Assembly (NCBI RefSeq): GCF_042652985.1
Contig: NZ_JBHSHQ010000061.1
Location: 16,518 to 80,517, forward strand
DNA length: 64,000 nt
Origin: Ruoffia tabacinasalis
GTDB taxonomy: Bacteria > Bacillota > Bacilli > Lactobacillales > Aerococcaceae
Direction of reading: 5' to 3'
The position numbers and the translations under genes were made by a program. Each line of letters begins with the position of its first letter. The first letter of the stretch is position 1. The notes beneath the pieces were generated by a model, which saw nothing but the letters and a program-made list of their open reading frames with translations, made no database searches and was not told where the DNA came from. This document shows, piece after piece, positions 24,600 to 32,820 of the stretch.

Positions 24600-24645
24600 G
24601 TTTACCACCACTATAGAGCCCCGGAAACTCAATAGTAATGTAAAC
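24600..24645 (+). ncRNA. Structured 5' leader of rplM (L13-leader-type candidate)
   Basis: GTTTAC (24600-24605) pairs with GTAAAC (24640-24645), enclosing an inner stem CTATAGAG/CTCAATAG around a GCCCCGGAAA loop. It lies directly before the rplM ribosome site. Firmicutes rplM genes often carry an autoregulatory L13 leader; the assignment is from position and shape. Confidence 0.55.
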
Positions 24646-24674
24646 AACTAGATTTATAAATGGAGGAAAATAAC

Positions 24675-25118
24675 GTGCGTCAAACATATATGGCTAAGAA
24701 AAATGAAACTGAACGCAACTGGGTAGTTGTAGATGCAACTGATATCCCATTAGGGCGTCTATCAACTGTAGTGGCTTCAATCTTACGTGGTAAAAACAAA
24801 CCAACTTATACACCACATGTAGATACTGGAGATTTCGTAATCGTAATCAATGCTGAAAAAGTTGCATTAACAGGTAAGAAAGCAACTGACAAAATGTACT
24901 ACCGTCACTCAGGTCACCCAGGTGGAATCAAATCTAACACTGCTGGTGATTTACGTGAAAACAAACCTGAACGTTTAATCGAATTATCTGTAAAAGGTAT
25001 GATTCCTGATAACCGTTTAGGACGTAAACAATTAACTAAATTACACGTCTATCGTGGTGCTGAGCATGGACATGCTGCTCAACAACCAGAAGTATTAGAC
25101 ATCACAAACTTAATTTAA
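24675..25118 (+). CDS. rplM: 50S ribosomal protein L13
   Basis: A 147-residue ribosomal protein of the usual length, and an early-assembly 23S rRNA binder. Core motifs are WVVVDATDIPLGRLSTVVASILRGKNKPTYTPHVDTGDFVIVINAEKV and MIPDNRLGRKQLTKLHVYRGAEHGH. The frame extends upstream to an ATG at 24660 that overlaps GGAGGA. GTG 24675, seven bases after GGAGGA, gives the family N-terminus VRQTYMAK and is chosen. It forms the conserved rplM-rpsI operon with the next gene, and codon use looks highly expressed. Confidence 0.97.
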   Translation: MRQTYMAKKNETERNWVVVDATDIPLGRLSTVVASILRGKNKPTYTPHVDTGDFVIVINAEKVALTGKKATDKMYYRHSGHPGGIKSNTAGDLRENKPERLIELSVKGMIPDNRLGRKQLTKLHVYRGAEHGHAAQQPEVLDITNLI

Positions 25119-25133
25119 GGAGGGAAAATTTAA

Positions 25134-25526
25134 ATGGCTAAAGCAGAATATTTAGGTACAGGTCGCCGTAAAAACGCATCAGCTCGTGTACGTTTAGTGC
25201 CAGGAACAGGTGTATTCAACATTAACAACAAATCACTTGAAGAATATATCCCATTCCCTCACTTACACGAAGTAATGAAACAACCATTCGCAGCTACAGA
25301 AACGTTAGGTAACTACGACGTTTTAGTAAATGTTCACGGTGGTGGAGTTTCAGGTCAAGCAGGAGCAATCCGTCACGGTATCGCTCGTGCACTATTAAAT
25401 GTTGATCCAGATTTCCGTTCAACATTAAAATCAGCTGGACTACTTACTCGTGACCCACGTATGGTTGAACGTAAAAAACCAGGACGTAAAAAAGCGCGTA
25501 AGAGTGCACAATTCTCAAAACGTTAA
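25134..25526 (+). CDS. rpsI: 30S ribosomal protein S9
   Basis: A 130-residue protein with the classic S9 features: YLGTGRRKNASARVRLVPGTG at the N-terminus, GGGVSGQAGAIRHGIARALL in the middle, and the basic C-terminal tail RKKPGRKKARKSAQFSKR, which by family knowledge reaches into the ribosomal P site. It is separated from rplM by 15 bp with AGGAGGG. A strong terminator follows. Confidence 0.98.
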   Translation: MAKAEYLGTGRRKNASARVRLVPGTGVFNINNKSLEEYIPFPHLHEVMKQPFAATETLGNYDVLVNVHGGGVSGQAGAIRHGIARALLNVDPDFRSTLKSAGLLTRDPRMVERKKPGRKKARKSAQFSKR

Positions 25527-25548
25527 TATTTATATATTATATGTTCAA

Positions 25549-25579
25549 GACATCTTCCAATTGGAAGGTGTCTTTTTTT
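25549..25579 (+). terminator. Intrinsic terminator of rplM-rpsI
   Basis: GACATCTTCC-aatt-GGAAGGTGTC followed by seven T. Array B1 begins about 17 bp later. Confidence 0.95.
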
Positions 25580-25596
25580 GCGGAAATATAGATCTG

Positions 25597-25871
25597 TGTC
25601 CTTGAGAAATCCTCAGGGACACAAAAACAGTCAAACGTGCGCTTGAGAAACTCTCAGGGACACAAAAGCAGTCAAACGTGCGCTTGAGAAATCCTCAGGG
25701 ACACAAAAGCAGTCAAACGTGCGCTTGAGAAACTCTCAGGGACACAAAAGCAGTCAAACGTGCGCTTGAGAAATCCTCAGGGACACAAAAGCAGTCAAAC
25801 GTGCGCTTGAGAAATCCTCAGGGACACAAAAGTGCCCAAACATGTCCTTGAGAAACTCTCAAGAACACAAA
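25597..25871. repeat. Tandem array B1: seven hairpin units at 41-bp period
   Basis: CTTGAG occurs at 25601, 25642, 25683, 25724, 25765, 25806 and 25847, exactly 41 bp apart. Each unit is an inverted repeat, CTTGAG-aaaTC or aaaCT-CTCAGGGACAC, with a 20-bp linker (ACAAAAGCAGTCAAACGTG-type). The first and last copies carry a fuller stem (TGTCCTTGAG). Two loop variants, AAATCCTCAG and AAACTCTCAG, occur through the array. The array fills the convergent gap between rpsI and the NERD gene, ending 1-2 bp from that gene's stop. Confidence 0.95.
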
Positions 25872-25872
25872 A

Positions 25873-26814
25873 CTACTTAACTATTTTATCTTTGTAACGA
25901 TATATCTTATTAGGTTGGTAATACTCAATGAGTTTACGTGGGTTTTGGTAACCTCTACCGTATTTTGTAAAGTTTCGGCGAAGACAGCTATTCAAAAACG
26001 ACTTATTAAATAGTCCATCAAAATACTCAGTTAACTCAGACAAATAAATATCCTTATGGTGATACAAAACACCATATTTACAAATTTCTTCAACAGCAAA
26101 CTTCTCTTTTGAAAAAGAGCTACCGCAAGAGCAAAGGAAATGTCTATTTCCATTATCGAATTCGCGTGATTGGCAAGCAGGGCATTTCCAACCGCGGTGC
26201 ATCAACTTTTTATCCAGTATTGGCGGCAAGTAGGGGCATTCCAAATCATTTTTCAAAAAGGCATTTATAATCCGTTCAGATTTATGTGAACGAGGGTGAA
26301 TTTGGATATTACGAAGGTAATTCCGTATTTCATTTGGCATCATGCATTTGATCTCAGTATTTGGTACACCACTTAAACTAGCATGTTGATTTATAAATAT
26401 TAAATTTCCATTTATCTGAACTTCAGGCAGATTATTCCGGTATAGCCATTCTTTCATAAAGCGGACATGTTCCTGTGCTTTAGGTAAGGGATTTTTAAGT
26501 ACTTCATTATTATTGACGAAAAACGTTTCGTTATCAAAATGCAGCGACCCCTCAAAATTCTTGATATCAATAAGTTCAATTGTTTTGTGATTGAAAATAA
26601 CGAAGTCAATTTGATGGTATTGATCAAATACATTAAACCAAAAATCTTTGAATACATATGCATCTTTATGCAAATATTTAGGAATCCAATCGTTTTTAAA
26701 CTGTCCTTCACCGACATTGCCTAATAAACCGATGTGTAATTTATATTTATCTGAAGCATCTAACTGATTAAATTCATTCATAACCATAAGCCATTGTGTT
26801 TGTAATGTTTTCAT
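25873..26814 (-). CDS. NERD (nuclease-related) domain protein with zinc-ribbon-like Cys cluster
   Basis: A 313-residue protein. Residues 28-125 carry the NERD pattern: GNVGEGQFKNDWI, VFKDFWFNVFDQYHQIDFVIFNHKTIELIDIKNFEG (acidic and Lys residues typical of restriction-like nuclease folds). A second part has CPACQSREFDNGNRHFLCSCG (about 215-235), a four-Cys zinc ribbon, then a basic C-terminus. Family function is uncertain; it could act on DNA or RNA. It is a single gene with GGAGGTG upstream. The region of 249 bp before the next gene contains only promoter-like AT-rich DNA. Confidence 0.8.
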   Translation of the reverse strand: MKTLQTQWLMVMNEFNQLDASDKYKLHIGLLGNVGEGQFKNDWIPKYLHKDAYVFKDFWFNVFDQYHQIDFVIFNHKTIELIDIKNFEGSLHFDNETFFVNNNEVLKNPLPKAQEHVRFMKEWLYRNNLPEVQINGNLIFINQHASLSGVPNTEIKCMMPNEIRNYLRNIQIHPRSHKSERIINAFLKNDLECPYLPPILDKKLMHRGWKCPACQSREFDNGNRHFLCSCGSSFSKEKFAVEEICKYGVLYHHKDIYLSELTEYFDGLFNKSFLNSCLRRNFTKYGRGYQNPRKLIEYYQPNKIYRYKDKIVK

Positions 26815-27063
26815 AAATAGCTACACCTCCATATATATATACAAAATTTTTGCCTGATTCCATTAATTTATTTTTCGATTTATAAAAAATGTTTAACGAA
26901 ATAAAGGACTAATACTCTTTATGTTTTAGAATTAATACAACTGTGTTAGGCAAAGGGAGAGTAGCTTTATTTGCTAGACCAATCAATAAAAGTTCTATAA
27001 ATATTGGATAGAAGCAATCTTGAATGAGTACACCACATTAGAATCATTGAACTGGAGATAATT

Positions 27064-27579
27064 ATGTCAAATATTATGTTAGTGAAATTACAAGAGAAAC
27101 ATTTTGAAAAACTATTTAAATTTGAACTTGAAAACAAAGGTTATTTTGAAGAAATGGTTCCGAGCCGTGGAGATGATTACTATGATTTAGAAACATTTAT
27201 ACAAAGAAACAAAGCTTTAATCGACGAACAAGATCAAGGTTTATCTTATTTTTATTTAATTATGAATCAAGAAGGTGTAGTTCTTGGAAGAATGAATTTA
27301 GTGGATATCGAACAACCAAAGAGGCGTGGTCATGTCGGCTATAGAGTGGGGAAAGCATATACTGGAAAAGGAATTGCTAACAAGGCGTTGAGGATACTAT
27401 TAGATACCACCAATCAGTTAGGCATCAGACAGATATCAGCGAAGACAACTACAATTAACATAGCATCCCGAAAAATCTTAGAGAAAAATGAATTTCAATA
27501 TATTGAAACAGCCAAAGATGAATTTAAAATGAATGGACACTTATTATCGTTTATTTATTATAGGTGGGAGAAATCATAG
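27064..27579 (+). CDS. GNAT family N-acetyltransferase (RimJ/RimL type)
   Basis: A 171-residue acetyltransferase. It has the typical start MLVKLQEKHFEKLFKFELENKGYFEEMVP, acetyl-CoA binding region VGYRVGKAYTGKGIANKALRILLDTT (about 95-120) and C-terminal IASRKILEKNEFQYIETAKDEF. Relatives acetylate ribosomal protein N-termini, amino acids or other amines; the target is unknown. It stands alone, with TGGAGA upstream and no clear operon partner. Confidence 0.88.
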   Translation: MSNIMLVKLQEKHFEKLFKFELENKGYFEEMVPSRGDDYYDLETFIQRNKALIDEQDQGLSYFYLIMNQEGVVLGRMNLVDIEQPKRRGHVGYRVGKAYTGKGIANKALRILLDTTNQLGIRQISAKTTTINIASRKILEKNEFQYIETAKDEFKMNGHLLSFIYYRWEKS

Positions 27580-27714
27580 ATAACTTATCGTGTAAGAAGT
27601 TAGTAATCGTGTCTTAATCGCGGATAGAAGTTATTGTCTGTAATATTAATTCACATCAAAATAGTTTAAGCAGAATAGTCCATCACTGCTGAACGAGGTA
27701 AAGGAAGTGTGTCA

Positions 27715-28224
27715 ATGAAGGATTTTTACACAGCATTATCATATATAAATGAAAAGATTTATAAACCAAACGGCATTGCGATTTCATCAATCCAAGAAGA
27801 GAAACAAAATGCTAAGTACGGAGCAGGTATCTTGAAAGTATCTTCAACATCAGTCCGTTTTAGAGTCGCAAATATTACACCAACAAAAATAGGTCAATTT
27901 GTTGCCATTTGGGAAAAAGATGATAATGATAAAAACCAACCTTATAAATACTCGGCGGCACCTGGTTTATTAGTTGTTACGGTATTTAAAAGTGAAAATG
28001 AATTTGGCCAATTCATTTTACCAAAAGAAGAGCTTTTCAGACAAAGCATCCTCATTTCAAGCTCTACAAAAGGGAAAATGGCATTAAGAGTTTACCCTAG
28101 TTGGGATATACCGACTAGCAATCAAGCGACAAAAACACAGGAATGGCAGCTACCTTATTTCGTTGATATGAGCGACCCAGGTAAATTAGATATTGAAAAA
28201 TTGATGAGACTGTATTCCGTTTAA
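27715..28224 (+). CDS. MepB family protein
   Basis: A 169-residue protein of the MepB family, named from a staphylococcal gene next to the MepA drug exporter. Recognisable parts are KYGAGILKVSSTSVRFRVANITPTKIGQFVAIWEKD and YSAAPGLLVVTVFKSENEFGQFILPKEEL, ending with RVYPSWDIPTSNQATKTQEWQLPYFVDMS. No membrane segment is present; function is unknown. A GTG six bases upstream is also possible, but ATG 27715 is seven bases from AAGGAAG. There is no efflux gene beside it here. Confidence 0.85.
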   Translation: MKDFYTALSYINEKIYKPNGIAISSIQEEKQNAKYGAGILKVSSTSVRFRVANITPTKIGQFVAIWEKDDNDKNQPYKYSAAPGLLVVTVFKSENEFGQFILPKEELFRQSILISSSTKGKMALRVYPSWDIPTSNQATKTQEWQLPYFVDMSDPGKLDIEKLMRLYSV

Positions 28225-28385
28225 ATAAAAAGTTGTTACTTGACAATTTATCAGGTAAAATGAATCATTGTGAAAATAGACAGAGGTCAGTGGCGTCACG
28301 AGATGAGTTCTGCGAATGGAACAACAAACTATAAACCCTTAATATAATCAGAGTGTGTAGAAGAAAAGATGAAGGTGGTGGAAGA

Positions 28386-28517
28386 ATGAATTCAAAAGAG
28401 AAAATGTTAGAGATTATTAAAAAGAAACAAGTTGGTGGCGGAGGATCTAAAAAAATGGCCGAGCCAAAAAACAATATAAAAAACATGCGTAAAGGGCCAA
28501 AGATATTTAATAAGTAA
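28386..28517 (+). CDS. Small basic protein, 43 residues
   Basis: The ORF at 28386 has AAGGTGGTGG upstream and codes for 43 residues with many Lys and a Gly4 stretch in the middle (KKKQVGGGGSKKMAEPK), ending NMRKGPKIFNK. There is no signal peptide or membrane segment. The basic, Gly-hinged composition suggests nucleic-acid binding, but I do not recognise it. It has its own strong terminator downstream, which favours a real transcription unit. Confidence 0.6.
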   Translation: MNSKEKMLEIIKKKQVGGGGSKKMAEPKNNIKNMRKGPKIFNK

Positions 28518-28545
28518 GCTAAATATCCCTGTCACGTGCAGAAAG

Positions 28546-28580
28546 ATACCTCTTATAGATTAGGAAGGTATTTTTTTTTT
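28546..28580 (+). terminator. Intrinsic terminator after the small basic protein gene
   Basis: ATACCT...AGGTAT stem followed by ten T. The stem is short. Confidence 0.75.
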
Positions 28581-28643
28581 TGCGAAAAATGATGGTGGTT
28601 GAGGATGGTATAATTAATTATTAAAAATAAATGAGTATAACGC

Positions 28644-28671
28644 TTGTTAATTAAAATAAATGTGGTATATT
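28644..28671 (+). promoter_or_regulatory. Promoter of the leader-peptide transcript
   Basis: TTGTTA (28644-28649) and TATATT (28666-28671) at 16-bp spacing, with a second TATAAT overlapping at 28671. It precedes the small peptide ORF by about 35 bp. Confidence 0.5.
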
Positions 28672-28706
28672 ATAATCAACAATAACCAACGAAAGGACGA
28701 ATCCAA

Positions 28707-28781
28707 ATGAATTCTTTAACACAATTACAATTGAATCCATTTACAGTAAGCTTCTGGTGGAGTACAACTCCATCTGTGTGA
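28707..28781 (+). CDS. 24-residue leader peptide with tandem Trp codons (candidate attenuator peptide or signal peptide)
   Basis: AAAGGA (28692-28697) precedes ATG 28707. The product is 24 residues, MNSLTQLQLNPFTVSF then WWSTTPSV, with two adjacent Trp codons at 28755-28760. Those codons lie in the rising arm of a stem (GGTGGAGT 28756-28763 with ACTCCATC 28767-28774, extended by AAGCTT 28748-28753 with AAGCTT 28781-28786), and the stop codon is in the falling arm. A 12-13-bp hairpin (28798-28825) and a terminator (28863-28895) follow, before the peptide-binding protein gene. This is the layout of translation-coupled attenuation. A short WW-containing pheromone is the alternative. Confidence 0.6.
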   Translation: MNSLTQLQLNPFTVSFWWSTTPSV

Positions 28782-28797
28782 AGCTTGATTCGTCATG

Positions 28798-28825
28798 CTC
28801 GCATAGATTTAAAAATCTATGCGAG
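28798..28825 (+). other. Perfect hairpin in the leader
   Basis: CTCGCATAGATTT (28798-28810) pairs with AAATCTATGCGAG (28813-28825). It is followed only by a weak T stretch, so it may be an antiterminator or pause structure rather than a terminator. Confidence 0.75.
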
Positions 28826-28862
28826 TTTATAGGATAATAGTCTATTATTATCTATTTTAGAG

Positions 28863-28895
28863 AACCCGCTTAGATTTTTTTCTAGGCGGGTTTTT
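28863..28895 (+). terminator. Intrinsic terminator immediately upstream of the peptide-binding protein gene
   Basis: AACCCGCTTAG pairs with CTAGGCGGGTT, followed by TTTT. Only 36 bp separate it from the next ATG, leaving little room for a separate promoter, so the downstream gene probably depends on read-through. Confidence 0.9.
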
Positions 28896-28931
28896 CTTTG
28901 GAATTGAATAATAATAATAGAGGGTGGAAAG

Positions 28932-30542
28932 ATGAAACGTAAAATTGCTTATGGAGTGAGTCTATTAGTGCTCATTGGTCTTGTTTTCTCGGTTGCTACT
29001 TCGACGGAGACGACTGCAACAGAATCGGAACAGATATTGAACTTAGCAACAGCGAATGAACCCGTAGTTGATCCGGGATTAGCAACGGATAAAAATTCAG
29101 TCGCATTAATTGCGAATATCTTTGATGGGCTGACACGTCCGACAATCGAAGGGGATGTAGAACAAGGTGTTGCTCAGAGTTGGGATGTCAGTCAAGACCA
29201 ATTAACTTATACGTTTCATCTGAGAGAATCCAACTGGAGTGATGGGACACCTTTAACTGCTAGTGACTTTGAATATGGATGGAAAAGGGTTTTGGATCCC
29301 GAGGTTGCCTCACCTGGTGCAGGTGAACTTTATATCATCGAAGGAGCAGAAGCTTATCATCAAGGTGAAGGGGCAGTTGAAGAGGTTCAAGTCGTGGCAG
29401 TGGATAACCTAACGCTGGAAGTGACATTAACTGAACCAATGCCACAGTTTTTAGAGCTTACGGGTAGATTACCTGAGCTATACCCGATTCCAGGACAGAT
29501 TGTATCCCAGCATCCAGAGTGGGCTCAAAATGCTGGCGAATTATTTATCAATAATGGACCTTTCATGCTAAGTGAATGGAATCATCAAAGTGATTACACG
29601 ATTGAGAAGAATCCAAATTACTGGAACAGTGATACGGTTCGACTTGATAAGGTATATGTTCAAGTCGTGGAATCTATGGCGACGGCTAATACGATGTATT
29701 TAAACGGTGACTTAGATTACTTAGGGATGCCTTTCCATACGATTTCACCTGAGATGATTGATATACATAAAGAATCAGGTGATTTAAACATGTCAGATAT
29801 GGCAGCTTTTTATAATTATGCAATGAATACAAATGACCCTCATTTATCGAATGTTAATATTCGAAAAGCGCTCGCCTTGGCCGTGGACCGACAAGGGCTA
29901 ATTGCTAATGTGACAAAAGCAAATCAAACAGCAGCATTGCGGATTGTTGGGCCGACCGCAACAAACGCGACTCAAGATGTAGCATATATTGAGGATGCTG
30001 ACTATGATCAAGCGCGTAATCATCTAGAAAAAGGATTAGAAGAGTTAGGTTTAAGTGAACCAAGTGAATTACAACTTTCGATGTCAACCAATGTCAGCGA
30101 AGAACATTCAGCGGTCGCACAATTTGTTCAAGCTGGATGGAAAGAAGAGTTAGGTATCAACGTTGAGATAGAGACGACAGAATTTCAAGTTCATTTATCT
30201 AATATGAGTGAATTGAATTACCAATTAGGTCGACGCGGAGAAGGTTATGAATATTCTGATATCGCATCATTTTTAGAGCAATATTATTCGACAAACAATG
30301 GACGTAATCATACCGGCTGGGAAGATGAGAATTATCAACAACTAGTCGAAAAAGCAAGAGTAGAAACCGATTTAGAAAAACGAGAAGATTTATTATTAGA
30401 AGCAGAAGCGCTTTTTATGGATGCCATGCCTATTGTTCCTTTGTATTTTTATACAAATGCATATGTCGTTAGAGACAACGTACATAATATGGAGATGGAT
30501 ACGATTGGTGTGATTCAGTTTAAAGACGTTTATGTAGAATAG
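28932..30542 (+). CDS. Peptide ABC transporter substrate-binding protein (OppA/DppA, SBP_bac_5 family) without lipobox
   Basis: A 536-residue extracellular solute-binding protein of the oligopeptide family. It shows LNLATANEPVVDPGLATDKNSVALIANIFDGLTR near the N-terminus, SWDVSQDQLTYTFHLRESNWSDGTPLTASDFEYGWKRVLDPE, and ALAVDRQGLI further on. Residues 1-22 are a hydrophobic signal segment, but there is no Cys for lipid attachment (LVFSVATSTETT), unlike ordinary Gram-positive OppA. It may stay anchored by an uncleaved signal or be released. No permease or ATPase genes adjoin. The upstream attenuator-like leader and the downstream M20 peptidase (11 bp gap) suggest peptide or amino-acid acquisition. 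Confidence 0.88.
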   Translation: MKRKIAYGVSLLVLIGLVFSVATSTETTATESEQILNLATANEPVVDPGLATDKNSVALIANIFDGLTRPTIEGDVEQGVAQSWDVSQDQLTYTFHLRESNWSDGTPLTASDFEYGWKRVLDPEVASPGAGELYIIEGAEAYHQGEGAVEEVQVVAVDNLTLEVTLTEPMPQFLELTGRLPELYPIPGQIVSQHPEWAQNAGELFINNGPFMLSEWNHQSDYTIEKNPNYWNSDTVRLDKVYVQVVESMATANTMYLNGDLDYLGMPFHTISPEMIDIHKESGDLNMSDMAAFYNYAMNTNDPHLSNVNIRKALALAVDRQGLIANVTKANQTAALRIVGPTATNATQDVAYIEDADYDQARNHLEKGLEELGLSEPSELQLSMSTNVSEEHSAVAQFVQAGWKEELGINVEIETTEFQVHLSNMSELNYQLGRRGEGYEYSDIASFLEQYYSTNNGRNHTGWEDENYQQLVEKARVETDLEKREDLLLEAEALFMDAMPIVPLYFYTNAYVVRDNVHNMEMDTIGVIQFKDVYVE

Positions 30543-30552
30543 GAGCAGTTCA

Positions 30553-31719
30553 ATGAAAACACTATACAAACAAATTACAGACTATTTGACAGCGCAGCAT
30601 GAAGAGATGGTGTCGCTGCTTAAACAACTCGTTAATATTGAAAGTGGGCCGGATCAACCTGAAGGTGTTGACGCCATTATAGAAATTTTTAAGCAAGAAT
30701 TTGATCAACTTGGGCTAGTGTCTCGCTCGGTTGAGATGGAGTATGCTGGTAGTACGATTGTCAGTATTTATACACCTGAAGATGTTGAAAACAACGCACC
30801 AATTGTATTAAGTGGACACATGGATACGGTATTTCAACCAGGGGTTTTAAGTGAGCATGGTTTTCGAATGGTGGACGACCGCTTTGCTAAAGGTGCTGGC
30901 ATTGCGGATATGAAAGGTGGATTAGTGATTGCCCTTTATACATTGAAAGCATTAATTCATCTAGGTTATAAGAAACATCCAATCAAGATGTTGTTTATAG
31001 GAGACGAGGAAACATTGCACCGCAATTCAAATACGCGTGAGGTCATGTTAGAAGAGTTGACTGGTGCAAGCATGATGTTGAATTTTGAACCCGCTACAGA
31101 GCGCGAACATATCGGAGTAAGTCGAAAAGGTGGAGCGATGGTCACGATAGAAGTGGAGGGGATCGGTGCCCACTCAGGGGGCGGTGCTGCTACCGGACGA
31201 AGTGCTATCGTTGAATTAGCCTATAAAATAATTGAGTTGGAATCTAAAACTGATATCCAACGCGGCAAACTGATTAACTGCGGGCTGATTGAAGGTGGCG
31301 TGAGTACCAATACAATTCCCGCTCACGCTAAAGCCAATATCGCTGCGCGTTTTTCTAATCAAACAACCAAAGATGAAATAATCAGAGACCTTGAAGAAGC
31401 AGTCGGTAATTCACACATTCAAGACACAACTGCACGTTACGAGATAGAATCTTATCTAGACGCGATGGAATTTACACCGGCAGTCGCACAACTTGCAGAT
31501 CATTTTATAAGAATTGGATCTGATTGTGGTTATGGAGATTTAATAAAAAATAAAAGTGAAGGCGTGAGTGATGCATCACTTGGGGTTGTAGCTGGAGTGC
31601 CGACCTTATGTAGTATGGGGATTATTGGGTCTGGCGCGCATACGTTGGATGAAAAAGCTGATTTAGAATCATTGGTAAGTAAAGCAGTATTAGCAGTCAG
31701 CGGTATTATTGCATATTAA
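30553..31719 (+). CDS. M20 family metallopeptidase (carboxypeptidase G2-like)
   Basis: A 388-residue zinc peptidase. It has the metal-binding VLSGHMDTVF with the following AKGAGIADMKGG, catalytic and metal Glu in FIGDEETLHRNSNT, a dimerisation domain (about 185-300) and C-terminal metal His in IGSGAHTLDEKADL. These enzymes remove C-terminal amino acids or deacylate small amides in the cytoplasm. It starts 11 bp after the peptide-binding protein, so uptake and hydrolysis of a peptide are probably linked. The substrate is not deducible. A decayed relative lies at 46338. Confidence 0.9.
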   Translation: MKTLYKQITDYLTAQHEEMVSLLKQLVNIESGPDQPEGVDAIIEIFKQEFDQLGLVSRSVEMEYAGSTIVSIYTPEDVENNAPIVLSGHMDTVFQPGVLSEHGFRMVDDRFAKGAGIADMKGGLVIALYTLKALIHLGYKKHPIKMLFIGDEETLHRNSNTREVMLEELTGASMMLNFEPATEREHIGVSRKGGAMVTIEVEGIGAHSGGGAATGRSAIVELAYKIIELESKTDIQRGKLINCGLIEGGVSTNTIPAHAKANIAARFSNQTTKDEIIRDLEEAVGNSHIQDTTARYEIESYLDAMEFTPAVAQLADHFIRIGSDCGYGDLIKNKSEGVSDASLGVVAGVPTLCSMGIIGSGAHTLDEKADLESLVSKAVLAVSGIIAY

Positions 31720-31723
31720 TAAG

Positions 31724-31765
31724 AGCTGTTGGGAGACAAGACTAATTGTCTGGCTTCTTTTATTT
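31724..31765 (+). terminator. Weak intrinsic terminator after the M20 gene
   Basis: AGACAA-gactaa-TTGTCT within a larger imperfect stem, followed by a T-rich stretch. From 31766 to 32020 I see nothing recognisable. Confidence 0.5.
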
Positions 31766-32020
31766 TAGAAAAATAGATTGGTGTATTCGGGACAAACTAA
31801 TTTCTGTATGCGGGTCACTTCACACTAATCTTATCATTCTGAACGAGTCCTAGAATTCTTCGCAATCATAGTGCGAGGCAATTGGCCTTACTTACTTATT
31901 TATTCCACTCAATTTAATATACTGTGAATGTACAAATGGTAGTTAACGGCGTCTAGCCTCCCATATCAGAATCCATATGCTCGCCAACCGCCTTAATCAC
32001 TCCAAACAATCAAACTCTTT

Positions 32021-32040
32021 AAAAAGCTAGCTAGCTTTTT
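32021..32040. repeat. Perfect 20-bp palindrome
   Basis: AAAAAGCTAGCTAGCTTTTT. As RNA it would be a short stem flanked by A and T runs, so it could act as a bidirectional terminator. It lies 64 bp before azlC. Confidence 0.55.
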
Positions 32041-32069
32041 AACCCAACTATAATATAATACCAATATGA

Positions 32070-32084
32070 CAATCAAATTGATTG
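32070..32084. promoter_or_regulatory. Inverted repeat before azlC
   Basis: CAATCA-AAT-TGATTG lies 20 bp upstream of the azlC start, next to AT-rich -10-like DNA (TATAATATAAT at 32049). Candidate operator. Confidence 0.4.
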
Positions 32085-32103
32085 AGGTAGGTAGGGTGAG
32101 AGT

Positions 32104-32820
32104 GTGAAACGGAATGTTGATTATTTTAAAGATGGTTTAAAGGATTCGATTCCTTTAGCCATTGGGTATTTTTCGGTGGCTTTTACATTAGGGATTGCGG
32201 CGAGAAATGCTGGCCTTACTCCATTACAAGGATTCTTAAGTGCTTTATTACTAAATGCATCGGCTGGGCAATATGCTGTGTATAGCTTGTTTGAGTCGAA
32301 TGCACCTTTTGTGGAAGTGGTATTAGTCACGCTTGTTGTGAATGCTCGATACATCTTAATGAGTTTAGCATTGAGCCAACGTGTTCATCCAGATAGCCCA
32401 ATGAGACACCGCTTCTTAATTAGTTTAGGTATTACTGATGAGTTATTCGGACTATCAATAGCGGATAATAAATTCGTTCAACCTTACTACTACTATGGAA
32501 CGATGACATCACTATTATGGTGGGCGATTGGGAATTTTATTGGTGTCATCGCTGGAAATATACTCCCGTTGAGTATTGTGAGTGCGTTAAGTGTGGCTTT
32601 GTATGGGATGTTCATTGCTGCGGTTATTCCTTCAGCAAAAGTGAATCGGACGATTGCTTTTTTCGTTGTTGTTTCTTATGTAGCGAGTTTTACTGCTGAT
32701 GTTATTGGTCTTGTGGAACGTTTTTCGTCTGGAATCGTGACGATCGTTTTGACAGTAATTATCGCAGGTGTTGCAGCAATTAGATTTCCGATTGAAGATG
32801 AGGTGATCCATGATGAATAG
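32104..32820 (+). CDS. azlC: AzlC family branched-chain amino acid exporter, large subunit
   Basis: A 238-residue membrane protein of the AzlC/LIV-E family. The signature is FKDGLKDSIPLAIGYFSVAFTLGIAARNAGLTPLQGFLSALLLNASAGQYA, followed by VNARYILMSLALSQR; it has about seven hydrophobic segments. It works with the small AzlD protein encoded next to export branched-chain amino acids or analogues. Start is GTG 32104 after a purine-rich GGTAGGGTGAG. It overlaps azlD by 11 bp. Confidence 0.92.
   Translation: MKRNVDYFKDGLKDSIPLAIGYFSVAFTLGIAARNAGLTPLQGFLSALLLNASAGQYAVYSLFESNAPFVEVVLVTLVVNARYILMSLALSQRVHPDSPMRHRFLISLGITDELFGLSIADNKFVQPYYYYGTMTSLLWWAIGNFIGVIAGNILPLSIVSALSVALYGMFIAAVIPSAKVNRTIAFFVVVSYVASFTADVIGLVERFSSGIVTIVLTVIIAGVAAIRFPIEDEVIHDE

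Noticed and set aside
31766..32020. Degenerate gene in the 250-bp gap before azlC
   Set aside because: No frame gives a recognisable or sustained protein, and no ribosome site is seen.
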